A stretch of DNA of 64,000 bases. Source: an uncultured Collinsella sp. GTDB lineage: Bacteria > Actinomycetota > Coriobacteriia > Coriobacteriales > Coriobacteriaceae. Below are positions 16,916 to 26,480 of this stretch, one piece after another. Position numbers and translations under genes: made by a program. How positions within the stretch are numbered: the stretch's first letter is position 1; each line of letters starts with the position of its first letter. The stretch is from the NCBI GenBank assembly GCA_902470805.1, contig CABRHX010000001.1:173365-237364 (forward strand), read 5' to 3'. The notes beneath the pieces were generated by a model, which saw only the letters and a list, made by a program, of their open reading frames with translations, searched no databases and was not told where the DNA came from.

Positions 16916-17745
16916 GCAAGCATTCCTCCCCTGCACTCACCATGCGCGATGCGCTCTACGAGGCTCCCGGCCCCAAGATGCGCGCCAAGATTCGCATCGG
17001 CACCGCCATCTCGCTTGTTGCCGTGGCCGCGCTCATCGCTCTGGTACTGCAGCGCTTTTACGTGACCGGCCAGCTTTCGGTCCATTACTGGTACTTCTTT
17101 ACGCACCTCACCACCTGGAAGTTCCTGCTTGCCGGTTTTGAGGGCACCGTTAAAGTCGCACTCACCGCTGGCGCCATCGCGCTGGTGCTGGGCCTCGCCC
17201 TCATGCTCGGCCGCACCAGCGACATTAAGCCGCTGCAGCTGGTCTGCCGCGTTCTCACCGATTTCTTCCGTGGCGTACCGAGCCTTCTGTTCATCTACTT
17301 CTTCTTTTTGGTGCTGCCCCAGTACAAGATCGCACTGCCGTCGTTTTGGATGCTCACGCTTCCCGTCGCGCTCGCCGCAGCCGGCGTACTCGCCGAGATC
17401 TTCCGCGCCGGCGTCAACGCCGTGCCGCGCGGTCAGGTCGAGGCAGCCCAGGCGCTCGGTCTCTCCAAGGCCAAAATCACCTTTAAAATCGTGCTGCCAC
17501 AGGCGATTCGGTTTATCATTCCGTCATTGATTTCGCAGCTTGTAGTCGTAGTCAAAGACACCACCGTCGCCTACGTGGTGAGCTACCCCGACCTCATGCA
17601 AAACGCCCGCGTGCTCATTACCAACTACGACGCCCTCGTGTCGGTCTACCTGGTTATCGCGGTCATCTACATCCTCATCAACGTCGCGATTAACAAGGCC
17701 GCTGTCTACGTTTCGCACAAGACCGGCGCGACCATCATCCGCTAA
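16912..17745 (+). CDS. Amino acid ABC transporter permease (GluD-type)
   Basis: This 277-residue permease has a longer N-terminal region than its partner, membrane helices and the EAA loop (RGQVEAAQALGLSKAKITF). It starts within the stop codon of the GluC-type gene and is followed after 36 bases by the ATPase gene. Together with the binding protein these form one importer for a polar amino acid, most likely glutamate/aspartate/glutamine; the exact substrate cannot be read from the sequence. Confidence 0.92.
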   Translation: MSKHSSPALTMRDALYEAPGPKMRAKIRIGTAISLVAVAALIALVLQRFYVTGQLSVHYWYFFTHLTTWKFLLAGFEGTVKVALTAGAIALVLGLALMLGRTSDIKPLQLVCRVLTDFFRGVPSLLFIYFFFLVLPQYKIALPSFWMLTLPVALAAAGVLAEIFRAGVNAVPRGQVEAAQALGLSKAKITFKIVLPQAIRFIIPSLISQLVVVVKDTTVAYVVSYPDLMQNARVLITNYDALVSVYLVIAVIYILINVAINKAAVYVSHKTGATIIR

Positions 17746-17781
17746 CGCTTTACCATTTCGAGTCATAAGGAGCCGAGCACC

Positions 17782-18546
<765 letters not shown>

Positions 18547-18633
18547 CCAGCCACCCCGTGGGACAAATCCATTGAAAGTGTTGTCCTACGTCTCTCATGC
18601 GCCCTGTCACCTTTAGATTCGAAAGCAACACCT

Positions 18634-19443
18634 ATGATCGGAACTCGCACTTCATCGTCATACACCCCGCACGTCGACGTCGATCCCGCCGACCGCCCGC
18701 TCATCCTCGTCGCGCCGCGTTGGGAAGAGGCAAAGCCGTTTTTAAGCGAGACGCTCTCCCCCAACGAGGAAATCGCAAGTGTCTTTGTCGATGCCATCCT
18801 TGCCGCCGGCGGCCTGCCGCTGCAGATGTCCATCACCGAGGACATTGAGGTCATCCGTCATTACGTCGATATCGCCGACGGCATCGCCATTCCCGGCGGC
18901 CCCGATGTCAATCCCAAACGTTGGGGCGATGATCGACCCTACGACCCCACCCTCTGCTGTGAGATCCGCGATAGCTTTGAGTTTAAGCTGGTCGACGAGG
19001 TACTCCGCGCCAAGAAGCCGCTCTTTACCACCTGCCGCGGCACGCAGCTGCTCAACGTCGCCACCGGCGGCACCCTGTGCATGGACGTGCCGAGCCTGGG
19101 TACGCGCGAGGGCCGCACGCAGTGGCGCCACACCCACGTGCTCAACGACCCCGTGCACCCTGTCGAGGTCATGCCGGGCTCGCTGCTGGAGCGCGCGGTT
19201 GGCGGGCACAGGCTGATCCAGACCAACTCGGCACATCACTGCTGCGTCGATCGTCTGGGTAAGAGCACGCGCTTGGTCGCCAAGGCAACCGATGGCGTTC
19301 CCGAGTGCATCGAGGTCGAGGGCCAGCCGTTCTGCTTGGGCGTGCAATGGCATCCCGAGTACACCTGGCAGACACTCGAGACCGACTTTAACCTGTGGAA
19401 GTCGTTTGTCGAGGCAGCGGCAAAGGTCAAGCAGGCTCGCTAG
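18634..19443 (+). CDS. Class I glutamine amidotransferase-like hydrolase (peptidase C26)
   Basis: This 269-residue protein resembles gamma-glutamyl-GABA hydrolase PuuD. It has the nucleophile motif TTCRGTQLLNVATGG, an oxyanion region (IAIPGGPDVNP) and the catalytic His/Glu motif QWHPEY. It hydrolyses gamma-glutamyl bonds. Its place right after the glutamate-type importer suggests a role in gamma-glutamyl compound or glutamate metabolism (inference). The ATG at 18634 was chosen for position; no strong Shine-Dalgarno sequence is visible. Confidence 0.85.
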   Translation: MIGTRTSSSYTPHVDVDPADRPLILVAPRWEEAKPFLSETLSPNEEIASVFVDAILAAGGLPLQMSITEDIEVIRHYVDIADGIAIPGGPDVNPKRWGDDRPYDPTLCCEIRDSFEFKLVDEVLRAKKPLFTTCRGTQLLNVATGGTLCMDVPSLGTREGRTQWRHTHVLNDPVHPVEVMPGSLLERAVGGHRLIQTNSAHHCCVDRLGKSTRLVAKATDGVPECIEVEGQPFCLGVQWHPEYTWQTLETDFNLWKSFVEAAAKVKQAR

Positions 19444-19464
19444 CTCGCGAACCGCACAACAGAT

Positions 19465-19507
19465 AAGGGCGCCCCGCCGGCCACATGGTCCGGCGGGGCG
19501 CCCTTTT
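19465..19507 (+). terminator. Terminator of the C26 amidotransferase gene
   Basis: AAGGGCGCCCCGCCGG pairs perfectly with CCGGCGGGGCGCCCTT around a 9-base loop and is followed by TT. It is GC-rich and lies 21 bases after the stop. Confidence 0.85.
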
Positions 19508-19548
19508 GCCTATACGCGGCAGGCACACAGCCCAAGGCTCACAACCTC

Positions 19549-19905
19549 TTACGCGCCCGCCTCGCGCAGAGCCGACATCGTAGCCGCATATTGCTGCTGC
19601 AGCGCACGCATTCCCTCGCGAGCGCCGTCAACGGCATCGGCGCCGCGCAGCGCTTCGGTTACCACGACCGCCGGCTCGTACAGATTATCGAATCCCAGGT
19701 TCTGGCTCACGCCCTTGAGCGTGTGCGCTGCCATAAACGCACCTTCGGCGTCTCCCGCCGCCATGGCGGCCTCCAGCTTGTCCATACTCTCGTCATCCAA
19801 AAACTTGAGGGCAAAGCGGGCAAGCATTTCCCCGCCCATCAGCCGAGCGCACGCGTCATCATAATTAGCGCCGATCTTCTCATACGCCTCACGCATGGAA
19901 ATCAT
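19549..19905 (-). CDS. Hpt-domain phosphotransfer protein
   Basis: This 118-residue protein is a single histidine phosphotransfer domain. The four-helix signature AAHTLKGVSQNLGF places the phospho-accepting His at residue 61. It is the second gene after a REC/HD-GYP protein on the same strand, with a 23-base gap, so it may shuttle phosphate to that receiver. No histidine kinase gene is in the window. Confidence 0.85.
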   Translation of the reverse strand: MISMREAYEKIGANYDDACARLMGGEMLARFALKFLDDESMDKLEAAMAAGDAEGAFMAAHTLKGVSQNLGFDNLYEPAVVVTEALRGADAVDGAREGMRALQQQYAATMSALREAGA

Positions 19906-19928
19906 GGATTAAAACTCCTTTGGTCAAA

Positions 19929-21809
19929 CTAAATCGTGGGAAACGCAACGACGTCGGCGGGGCGTGCCAACGTCTCGGCAATACGGTCTTGCACCTCGAG
20001 CAGGCATTCGAGCAACAGCGGGTTAAAGGTGCCGCACTTACCGTCCAGGATCATCTGGATCGCCTCCTTGTGCGGGATAGCGTCCTTGTACACGCGCACG
20101 CTCGTCAGCGCATCATACACGTCGGCCACCGAGACCACCTGCGCGGCAATGGGAATCTCGTCGCCCTTAAGGCCATCGGGATAACCCTTGCCGTCCCAGC
20201 GCTCGTGATGCCAACGCGCAATCTGGTACGCATATTCCATAAGCGCATTGCCGACGTGATGGCGGCCCAGCTCAAGCAACATGTCGGCGCCCATCGTGGT
20301 ATGCGTCTTCATAATCTCGAACTCCTCGGGCGTAAGGCGCCCGGGTTTGTTGAGAATCGCATCGTCAATCGACATCTTGCCGATATCGTGCAGCGCCGAA
20401 GCCAGGGCAATCGTAGAGCGTTCCTCATTGTCGAGGGAGATGGTGTCGCTACGCTGGACCAGACAGCCAAGCAGCAGCTCGGTCAGCTTCTCGATGTTCG
20501 TAACGTGTCTGCCGCTCTCGCCGTTGCGAAGCTCCATGACGCCGGCCATGATGTCGATGAGCATGCGACTGTTCTTGACGCGCTCGTTGTACTGCTGGGA
20601 CAGCAGGCTCGTCAGGCGGCGCTGTTTGGCGTATAGGCGGATGGTGTTGCTTACACGGCGGCGCACGACACGGGAGTCAAACGGGCGGTTGATATAGTCC
20701 GAGGCGCCCAGCTCGTACGCGCGCAGAACCATATCATCGGAATCTTCGCTCGAAATCATGATAAAAGGCAGATTGTCGATACCCGATCGGCGCGACAGAT
20801 CGGCCAGCACCTCAAAGCCGCTTATGCCCGGCATGACAATATCCAGCAGCACGAGCGACAACTCATCGCCATAGCGGTCGACCATGTCGAGCGCCGTACG
20901 ACCGTTGTCGGCCTCCAGGATGCAATACTCGTCCTTGAGCATCTCGTTGAGAATGGCTCGGTTCATCTCGGAGTCATCAACAATAAGCACCAAAGGCTTT
21001 TCGCTTTGGAAGGCCTCGATGGAATCGGCATCGGTCACGACCGTACCGGCTTTTGCCTTAGCGCGGCTCAATAACTGGACAGCGCGGCCAACGCCCTCAT
21101 CGACCGTCTCGCCATGAATGCGAACGCCACCAACACATGCCGTCAAGCTCACGTACTCATGGCCCGGAACAATCGTGGAACGAACGGCATCGGACACCTG
21201 ATGCAGGCGACGGGTGAAGTCATCGGAGGGAATATTGGGCATGACGACCACAAACTTGTCGCAGCCATAGCGTACGAGCTCGTCAGTCGAACGAATTCCG
21301 CTGCGTATGGCCGTCGCCACAGCACCGAGCGCAAGGTCGCCGGCATGACGGCCACACGTATCGTTGAAGACCCTAAAATCATCAAGGTCGATCACCGCAA
21401 CGCCGGCATTCATGCGGGCGCTACGGAGCTTTTCCTCGTAATATCGGCGATTGCGCACGCTCGTCAGCACGTCGGTGTAGACAAGGTCCTCTTCTGCAGC
21501 CTCTTGCTCATCGATCGGACGCACCATCAGTAAGACATGAGGCTCGCCCTCGACCTTCAGAGGGCGCAGGCGGGCGCGGTACTCAACACCATCGTTGAGC
21601 AGTTGCTCCGACACTTCATCGGAATCTGCCAAGGCCTCAAGACTCGACTGACGCAAACAAGGGCACCGATTGCCGGCGAGCAGGCAGTTAGGCTCGCTCT
21701 TAATCTGATCGGCCGACAGCAAACGCACCACGGGGTAGGTCTTCGCGACGCGGGCGACCTCGGCGGCAGCCTCCTCGTCGGTTAGATTGACCTCGTGATT
21801 ATTGAGCAT
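19929..21809 (-). CDS. Degenerate GGDEF - REC - HD-GYP signalling protein
   Basis: This 626-residue protein has an N-terminal region of about 110 residues, then a GGDEF-like domain (LVYTDVLTSVRNRRYYEE) whose active-site loop reads YGCDKF instead of GGDEF, so it should not make cyclic di-GMP. A receiver domain (LIVDDSEMN, phospho-acceptor in LVLLDIVMPG) follows. The C-terminal HD-GYP domain has HDIGK and HHERWDGKGYPDG intact and so should be an active cyclic-dinucleotide phosphodiesterase. The downstream Hpt gene suggests that phosphorelay controls hydrolysis. Confidence 0.88.
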   Translation of the reverse strand: MLNNHEVNLTDEEAAAEVARVAKTYPVVRLLSADQIKSEPNCLLAGNRCPCLRQSSLEALADSDEVSEQLLNDGVEYRARLRPLKVEGEPHVLLMVRPIDEQEAAEEDLVYTDVLTSVRNRRYYEEKLRSARMNAGVAVIDLDDFRVFNDTCGRHAGDLALGAVATAIRSGIRSTDELVRYGCDKFVVVMPNIPSDDFTRRLHQVSDAVRSTIVPGHEYVSLTACVGGVRIHGETVDEGVGRAVQLLSRAKAKAGTVVTDADSIEAFQSEKPLVLIVDDSEMNRAILNEMLKDEYCILEADNGRTALDMVDRYGDELSLVLLDIVMPGISGFEVLADLSRRSGIDNLPFIMISSEDSDDMVLRAYELGASDYINRPFDSRVVRRRVSNTIRLYAKQRRLTSLLSQQYNERVKNSRMLIDIMAGVMELRNGESGRHVTNIEKLTELLLGCLVQRSDTISLDNEERSTIALASALHDIGKMSIDDAILNKPGRLTPEEFEIMKTHTTMGADMLLELGRHHVGNALMEYAYQIARWHHERWDGKGYPDGLKGDEIPIAAQVVSVADVYDALTSVRVYKDAIPHKEAIQMILDGKCGTFNPLLLECLLEVQDRIAETLARPADVVAFPTI

Positions 21810-22020
21810 ATGGGGCCCTTTCTATCGTTACGCACGGCAACAGTGCATATCAATTGGTACAAGGGTAACATCTAACAGCTGAAGGCAAACGCGCGATTAT
21901 CGTTACATTTTTATGACCTGGCAAGCGGCGATAATGGAGCCGCGGGCACGCGCTTATGGGCGCATTCGTTAACAATGACGAAACGCTAACAGCCCCTCTC
22001 CCCGCAGGTCATCGAGCGTG

Positions 22021-22818
22021 CTAACGCTCCAAGACATCGCGAACGGCGTTTGCCGCCGTAACGGGGCGATCGCGCAGACCGTTATGCGCGCCCGGGATCG
22101 TCACAAGGGGGCAATCGAGATATTCGGCAGCCGCTCGCGTGCCAGCCTCGCGGGGCGTGCCAACCGAGAGCTCGCCCAAGAACACGGCCGACACCGCCTT
22201 TGACGCGCGGGCGCGCTCCCAGTCGGGAGCATATGTCATATTTGTTCCGTATTCATTGGCCATAAAGCAACGACCATTGCGCAGGGCATGTTTGACTTCC
22301 GCTTCGGTCGTCCCAGGAGCCTCGGGGTCCAAGTCGCCGAGGGCTCCCAAGAAAAGCCGGAGCGCCCTTGAAACCTTTCCCGCCGCAATCATATCGAGCA
22401 AAACCGGAGCTGCGCCCATACCGACGCCTTTGGCCGACACAGCCGGCTCATGCAGAATCGCACGGGCGACGAGATGGGGTTCGGTGCGAAGAAGCTCCAG
22501 CGCAACCAACGTACCGGCACTATGCGCAAGCACATTTGCCGGAGCGCCAACATGTTCGATCACGGCTTGCAGGTCGGCGGCCTGAGCGGCAAGATCATAG
22601 CTGCCGTCTGCCGCATCGCTGCTGCCACCGCAGCCGCGGCGGTCGTAGGCAATTACGCGGTAGTTACGGCTGAGCTCACAAGCGATGCCGTCGAAAAATG
22701 TGCCGTCAACACAAGCGCCGTGCACGCACACCAAGGCAGGAGTATCAGGCGACACATCCGGGCCGGCATATTCGCGACAGGCAATCGTGGTGCCCGCATT
22801 CTCGACCGTAAAATCCAT
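22021..22818 (-). CDS. Alpha/beta hydrolase
   Basis: This 265-residue protein has the alpha/beta hydrolase fold with oxyanion motif CVHGACVDG, YDRRGCGGSS, the nucleophile elbow AHSAGT (Ser about residue 98) and a C-terminal catalytic His (PGAHNGL). It may be an esterase or lipase-like enzyme of unknown substrate. It is a single gene, divergent from the radical SAM gene. Confidence 0.85.
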   Translation of the reverse strand: MDFTVENAGTTIACREYAGPDVSPDTPALVCVHGACVDGTFFDGIACELSRNYRVIAYDRRGCGGSSDAADGSYDLAAQAADLQAVIEHVGAPANVLAHSAGTLVALELLRTEPHLVARAILHEPAVSAKGVGMGAAPVLLDMIAAGKVSRALRLFLGALGDLDPEAPGTTEAEVKHALRNGRCFMANEYGTNMTYAPDWERARASKAVSAVFLGELSVGTPREAGTRAAAEYLDCPLVTIPGAHNGLRDRPVTAANAVRDVLER

Positions 22819-23043
22819 GTTGTGCCCCCATCATCAATGCTCATCCAGTTGCACGTCAGTGCGGTTGGATGGACCCGCATTGCCTTACGCCTTGTTAACA
22901 GATTAACTGTACCCGACCCGAGGCTTTTCATGGCACGGCATAATGAGCGACGTGAAAAAACGAAACTTGTAAAGCAAGAGCCCGCACCTTGCTTTGGAGC
23001 CGATGCTATGCTTAGGCACAATTGTCTTGAGGAGCATATGCCT

Positions 23044-23820
23044 ATGTCTACGTTTTTGAATGCCAGCCCCATCTTTGGGCCCGTTCGCAGCCGTCGCCTT
23101 GGTCTCTCGCTCGGCGTCAACATGATGCCGGCCAGCGGCAAAATCTGCACGTTCGACTGCATTTACTGCGAAAACGGCCTCAACGCCGAACGCCCCTGCC
23201 ATGAGCCGTACAACACGGCTGCCGTGGTACTCGACGCGCTCGAGGCAAAGCTACGCGAGATGGCAGCCGAGGGCGAGCTCCCCGATGTGATCACCTTCGC
23301 AGGCAATGGCGAGCCCACCGCCGCACCGGAGTTTCCGCAGGCCATCGCCGGCGCCGTCGCGCTGCGCGACGAGCTTGCCCCAAACTCCAAGATCGCCGTG
23401 CTCTCCAACGGCACGCGCGCCGACCGCCCCCAGGTGCACGACGCGCTCATGATGGTCGACGACAACATCCTCAAGCTCGATACCGTCGACCCGGCGTTTA
23501 TCCAGCTGCTCGACCAGCCCGTTGGCCCCTACGACGTCGAGCACCAGATCGAGACGTTCGCAAGCTTTGACGGTCACGTTATTATCCAGACGATCTTTTT
23601 GACCGGCGAGTATCAGGGCAAGCTCATCGACAACACCGGCGAGGAGTACGTTGCCCCCTGGCTCGCGGCGCTTGAGCGCATTCGCCCACAAGAAGCGACC
23701 ATCTACACGGTAGCGCGCGAGACACCGATCGCCGGCCTTGCCAAAGCGGCGCCCGAGGTGCTCGACACGATCGCCGCACGCGTGCGCGCCCTCGGCATCC
23801 CCTGCCAGGTGAGCTACTAG
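23044..23820 (+). CDS. Radical SAM protein (COG0731-like)
   Basis: This protein of about 258 residues has the radical SAM cluster motif CTFDCIYCENG (CX3CX2C) near residue 35, then the SAM-binding GNGEPT motif. It resembles the stand-alone wyosine-synthetase-type radical SAM proteins (COG0731) of unknown bacterial function. GAGGAG precedes two in-frame ATGs (23038 and 23044); 23044 has the better spacing. The open frame reaches far upstream, but that part is antisense to the hydrolase gene. Confidence 0.83.
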   Translation: MSTFLNASPIFGPVRSRRLGLSLGVNMMPASGKICTFDCIYCENGLNAERPCHEPYNTAAVVLDALEAKLREMAAEGELPDVITFAGNGEPTAAPEFPQAIAGAVALRDELAPNSKIAVLSNGTRADRPQVHDALMMVDDNILKLDTVDPAFIQLLDQPVGPYDVEHQIETFASFDGHVIIQTIFLTGEYQGKLIDNTGEEYVAPWLAALERIRPQEATIYTVARETPIAGLAKAAPEVLDTIAARVRALGIPCQVSY

Positions 23821-23861
23821 CAAAACCACGCAGCAGCTAGTGTCAGCCATCCCGCTCCATC

Positions 23862-23928
23862 AGTTGCGGTGATATAGTTCCTGTTTATGCTGTTAAACCG
23901 CTTAAATCGGAACTATATCACCGCAACT
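23862..23928. repeat. Intergenic palindromic repeat, copy 1
   Basis: Arms 23862-23881 and 23909-23928 are perfect 20-bp reverse complements beginning AGTTGCGGTGATATAG, with a 27-base loop. A second copy with related arms lies at 46350-46416. Confidence 0.8.
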
Positions 23929-23980
23929 TTAATGGACGCGTGGGTGGGCTATACTAGCTGCGGATGAAAGGAAGTTAGCC

Positions 23981-24868
23981 ATGTATGACAAAGGACCCGT
24001 TCCTGGCCGCAACGACGCTTGCTGGTGCGGCAGCGGCAAAAAATATAAGAAATGCCATAGCGCCTTCGACGAGCGCCTCGAGCGCTTGTGGGAAGAGGGC
24101 TGGGAGGTTCTGCCCCGCACGCTCTACAAGACGCCCGCCGATATCGAGGGCATCAAGCGCTCGGCCGCTATCAACGTGGGCGTGCTCGATTACGTAGGCG
24201 AACACATCGCCGCGGGCATGACCACCAACCAGATCGACCAGATGATCTACGACTACACCGTCGAGCACGGCGGCACGCCGGCCGACCTCAACTATGAGGG
24301 CTACCCCAAGAGCGTTTGCACCTCGATCAACGACGTGGTCTGTCACGGCATCCCCTGCGATACGGACGTGCTGCACGAGGGCGACATCATCAACGTCGAC
24401 TGCTCCACGATTCTTGACGGCTACTTTAGTGATTCGAGCCGCATGTTCTGCATCGGCGAGGTCTCTGCCGAGCGCCAGCGCCTGGTCGACGTCACCCGCG
24501 CCAGCGTGGAGGCGGGTCTGGCTGCCGTCAAGCCGTGGCTGCCGCTGTCCGTGATGGCCGAGGCCGTGCAAAAGACGGTCGAGGACGCCGGCTTTAGCGT
24601 GGTACGCGAGTACGGCGGACACGGCATCGGTAAGGAGTTCCACGAGGACCCGTTTGTGGGCTTTACCACCGAGGCACCCGATGTGGACACCATCATGGCT
24701 CCGGGCATGGTCTTTACCATCGAGCCCATGGTCAACGCCGGAGCGCCCGACATCAAGATCAGCAAGGGTGACGGCTGGTGCGTGCGCACCAAGGACGGCA
24801 GCGATTCGGCCCAGTGCGAGGTACAGCTCGTGGTGACCGAGGACGGCTACGAGCTGCTGAGCTGGTAG
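23981..24868 (+). CDS. map: Type I methionine aminopeptidase with N-terminal SEC-C motif
   Basis: This 295-residue protein begins with a zinc-binding SEC-C motif (GRNDACWCGSGKKYKKCH), followed by a methionine aminopeptidase domain. The metal ligands are recognisable in INVDCSTILDGYFSD, GHGIGKEFHE, IEPM and QCEVQLV. It removes the initiator methionine from nascent proteins; the SEC-C motif is known to help MAPs and other proteins associate with ribosomes or SecA partners. GGAAG precedes the ATG. Confidence 0.94.
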   Translation: MYDKGPVPGRNDACWCGSGKKYKKCHSAFDERLERLWEEGWEVLPRTLYKTPADIEGIKRSAAINVGVLDYVGEHIAAGMTTNQIDQMIYDYTVEHGGTPADLNYEGYPKSVCTSINDVVCHGIPCDTDVLHEGDIINVDCSTILDGYFSDSSRMFCIGEVSAERQRLVDVTRASVEAGLAAVKPWLPLSVMAEAVQKTVEDAGFSVVREYGGHGIGKEFHEDPFVGFTTEAPDVDTIMAPGMVFTIEPMVNAGAPDIKISKGDGWCVRTKDGSDSAQCEVQLVVTEDGYELLSW

Positions 24869-24877
24869 CCGTGGATG

Positions 24878-24920
24878 CGCCGGATGCTGACGGGCACGCT
24901 CGTCTTGCATCCGGCGTTTT
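24878..24920 (+). terminator. Terminator of map
   Basis: CGCCGGATGC (24878-24887) and GCATCCGGCG (24907-24916) form a perfect 10-bp stem followed by TTTT. Confidence 0.85.
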
Positions 24921-24942
24921 ATTTAAACGTTTTGCCTGATAA

Positions 24943-24978
24943 AACCTGCCAAAATAAACCTGTCCCTTTTTGGCAGGT
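24943..24978. repeat. CCTGCCAAAA dispersed repeat, copy b
   Basis: ACCTGCCAAAA and TTTTTGGCAGGT can pair around TAAACCTGTCCC. Related copies are at 26155-26189, 34400-34430 (reverse) and 62611-62647, with a half copy near 14987. This copy ends 19 bases before the GTG start of the hydroxyacid dehydrogenase. Confidence 0.7.
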
Positions 24979-24997
24979 CGAGCGGAGAGGACTGCTT

Positions 24998-25933
24998 GTG
25001 AACATCCTGGTTTTGCTGCCCGTCAATGACCGCCATCGCGCAATTCTTGAGTCGAGCGCTGCGGGCGAGGACTTTATCTACACGAGCTCCGACGCCGCCA
25101 CGCGCGAGCAGGTCGCCGATGCCGACGTGATCTTGGGCAACATCGACCCTGGCATGCTCACGGCATGCGAGCATCTCCAGCTGTTGCAATTGCAGACCGC
25201 CGGCTATGACGACTACTTGGCCGCCGGCACCGTGCCAGCCGACGCTAAGCTTTCCTGCTCGGTGGGCGCCTACGGCCAGGCCGTAAGCGAGCATATGTTT
25301 GCCATGGTCCTTTCTATGATGAAGCGCCTGCCCGGCTATCACGACTTGCAGCGCGAGCATCGCTGGGAGGATTTGGGGCCGGTCACCTCGCTCAAGAACG
25401 CCAATGTGCTGGTGCTAGGCGCGGGCGATATCGGCGGCCACTTCGCCACACTCTGCCGCAACATGGGCGCGCACGTCCGCGGCATCAAGCGCCATCCACT
25501 CGTCTACCCCATTGTGTTTGAGGACATGGACGGCATGGACGCCCTCCCCGAGCGCCTGGCCGAGGCTGACATCGTCACGTCCTTTATGCCCAGCACGCCC
25601 GAGACGCGCGGTCTGGCGAACGCCGAGTTCTTCGCCGCGATGAAACCGGGCGCCTTCTTTGCCAACGGCGGCCGCGGCGATCTTGTGGTTGCCGACGATT
25701 TGGTTGCCGCTCTGGAGTCGGGACATCTCGCCGGCGCCGCGGTCGACGTCACCGACCCCGAACCGCTGCCTGAGACAAGCCCACTGTGGAATGCGCCCAA
25801 CATGCTCATCACGCCACACGTCTCCGGCTGGTTCCACCTGGCAGCCACGCTCAACAATGTGGTCGACATTGCCGCAGAGAATCTGCGTCACCTGCAAGCT
25901 GGCGAGACCCTGCGCTGTTGGATTGAGCACTAA
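24998..25933 (+). CDS. D-2-hydroxyacid dehydrogenase family protein
   Basis: This 311-residue protein has an N-terminal substrate domain, a NAD-binding Rossmann motif (VLVLGAGDIGGHFA), and the family residues in NGGRGDLV (Arg), DVTDPEPLP (Glu) and ITPHVSG (His). It should reduce a 2-keto acid to a D-2-hydroxyacid or catalyse the reverse; the substrate is unknown. The start is GTG at 24998 after GGAGAGG. The open frame to 24875 only covers the map terminator and a repeat. Confidence 0.87.
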   Translation: MNILVLLPVNDRHRAILESSAAGEDFIYTSSDAATREQVADADVILGNIDPGMLTACEHLQLLQLQTAGYDDYLAAGTVPADAKLSCSVGAYGQAVSEHMFAMVLSMMKRLPGYHDLQREHRWEDLGPVTSLKNANVLVLGAGDIGGHFATLCRNMGAHVRGIKRHPLVYPIVFEDMDGMDALPERLAEADIVTSFMPSTPETRGLANAEFFAAMKPGAFFANGGRGDLVVADDLVAALESGHLAGAAVDVTDPEPLPETSPLWNAPNMLITPHVSGWFHLAATLNNVVDIAAENLRHLQAGETLRCWIEH

Positions 25934-25937
25934 TCTT

Positions 25938-25963
25938 GTTCCGCCGTTCTAACGAACGGCGGA
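25938..25963 (+). terminator. Hairpin after the hydroxyacid dehydrogenase gene
   Basis: CCGCCGTTC and GAACGGCGG form a 9-bp stem with a TAAC loop immediately after the stop codon, without a T-tract. It is followed by the nested hairpin 25985-26070. Confidence 0.6.
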
Positions 25964-25984
25964 CCGGTCGACGCTGCGCGCCGC

Positions 25985-26070
25985 CCAGAGCGACAATTTG
26001 CCATTCAAAAGGCAAGGCATGACCAGAAGGTCTATGCCTTGCCTTTTTCATGCCAACTTGTTCGCTCTGG
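25985..26070 (+). terminator. Nested hairpin terminator with GACC-AGAA-GGTC cap (copy 1)
   Basis: An outer stem (25985-25996 with 26058-26070, one bulge) encloses a long inner hairpin (26007-26047). The inner hairpin's apex is GACC-AGAA-GGTC with one bulged base after GGTC, and it ends in CTTTTT. The same apex and bulge occur after the DAHP synthase gene (63783-63881) with different stem sequences. Confidence 0.7.
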
Positions 26071-26154
26071 ACATCGCTCGCTGACGTTTGCTCAACCTGC
26101 GGTGTCATAACAATTCTGTCCAGTTGTTGGCATTGCGGCATTTTCCCAGATAAA

Positions 26155-26189
26155 ACCTGCCAAAATGAACCTGTCCCTTTTTGGTAGGT
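26155..26189. repeat. CCTGCCAAAA dispersed repeat, copy c
   Basis: ACCTGCCAAAA with TTTTTGGTAGGT, preceded by TTTTCCCAGATAAA as in the copy at 62611-62647. It lies in the gene-free interval between two converging transcription units. Confidence 0.7.
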
Positions 26190-26297
26190 TTGGTGCAATG
26201 GGGTCAGGTTGGCTTGCGCCATACCGATAGTTCTGTCTGCGGCACTCTCGCCAAAGTGATATCAAGCATACATCTAGCGTTTTCGACACTTCGCTTA

Positions 26298-26480
26298 TTA
26301 GAGCCAGTCCGTCTCCTCATCATAGCGGTCCGAATAGGCGTTACGCTTGAGTTCTTCAGCACTCGTTGGTCGCGCCTTGGACACGTCGACCCCTGACTCA
26401 TGGCAAGCGGCGACGAACAGCTGTAAACCCCGATCAATAAGCTGAGCCCCGCGCTCGGCCTTCATTTCTTCGGCTCGCAT
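26298..26480 (-). CDS. Small protein of unknown function (60 aa)
   Basis: The ATG directly follows the TAA stop of the M18 aminopeptidase gene (TAAATG), so it would be translated by coupling. The 60 residues are charged and soluble (MRAEEMKAERGAQLID start, EETDWL end). I recognise no family. Codon use and tight coupling support a real gene, but nothing shows a function. Confidence 0.45.
   Translation of the reverse strand: MRAEEMKAERGAQLIDRGLQLFVAACHESGVDVSKARPTSAEELKRNAYSDRYDEETDWL

Noticed and set aside
22450..23037. Upstream extension of the radical SAM frame
   Set aside because: It is antisense to the alpha/beta hydrolase gene and not conserved in the family; a GAGGAG site marks the start near 23044.
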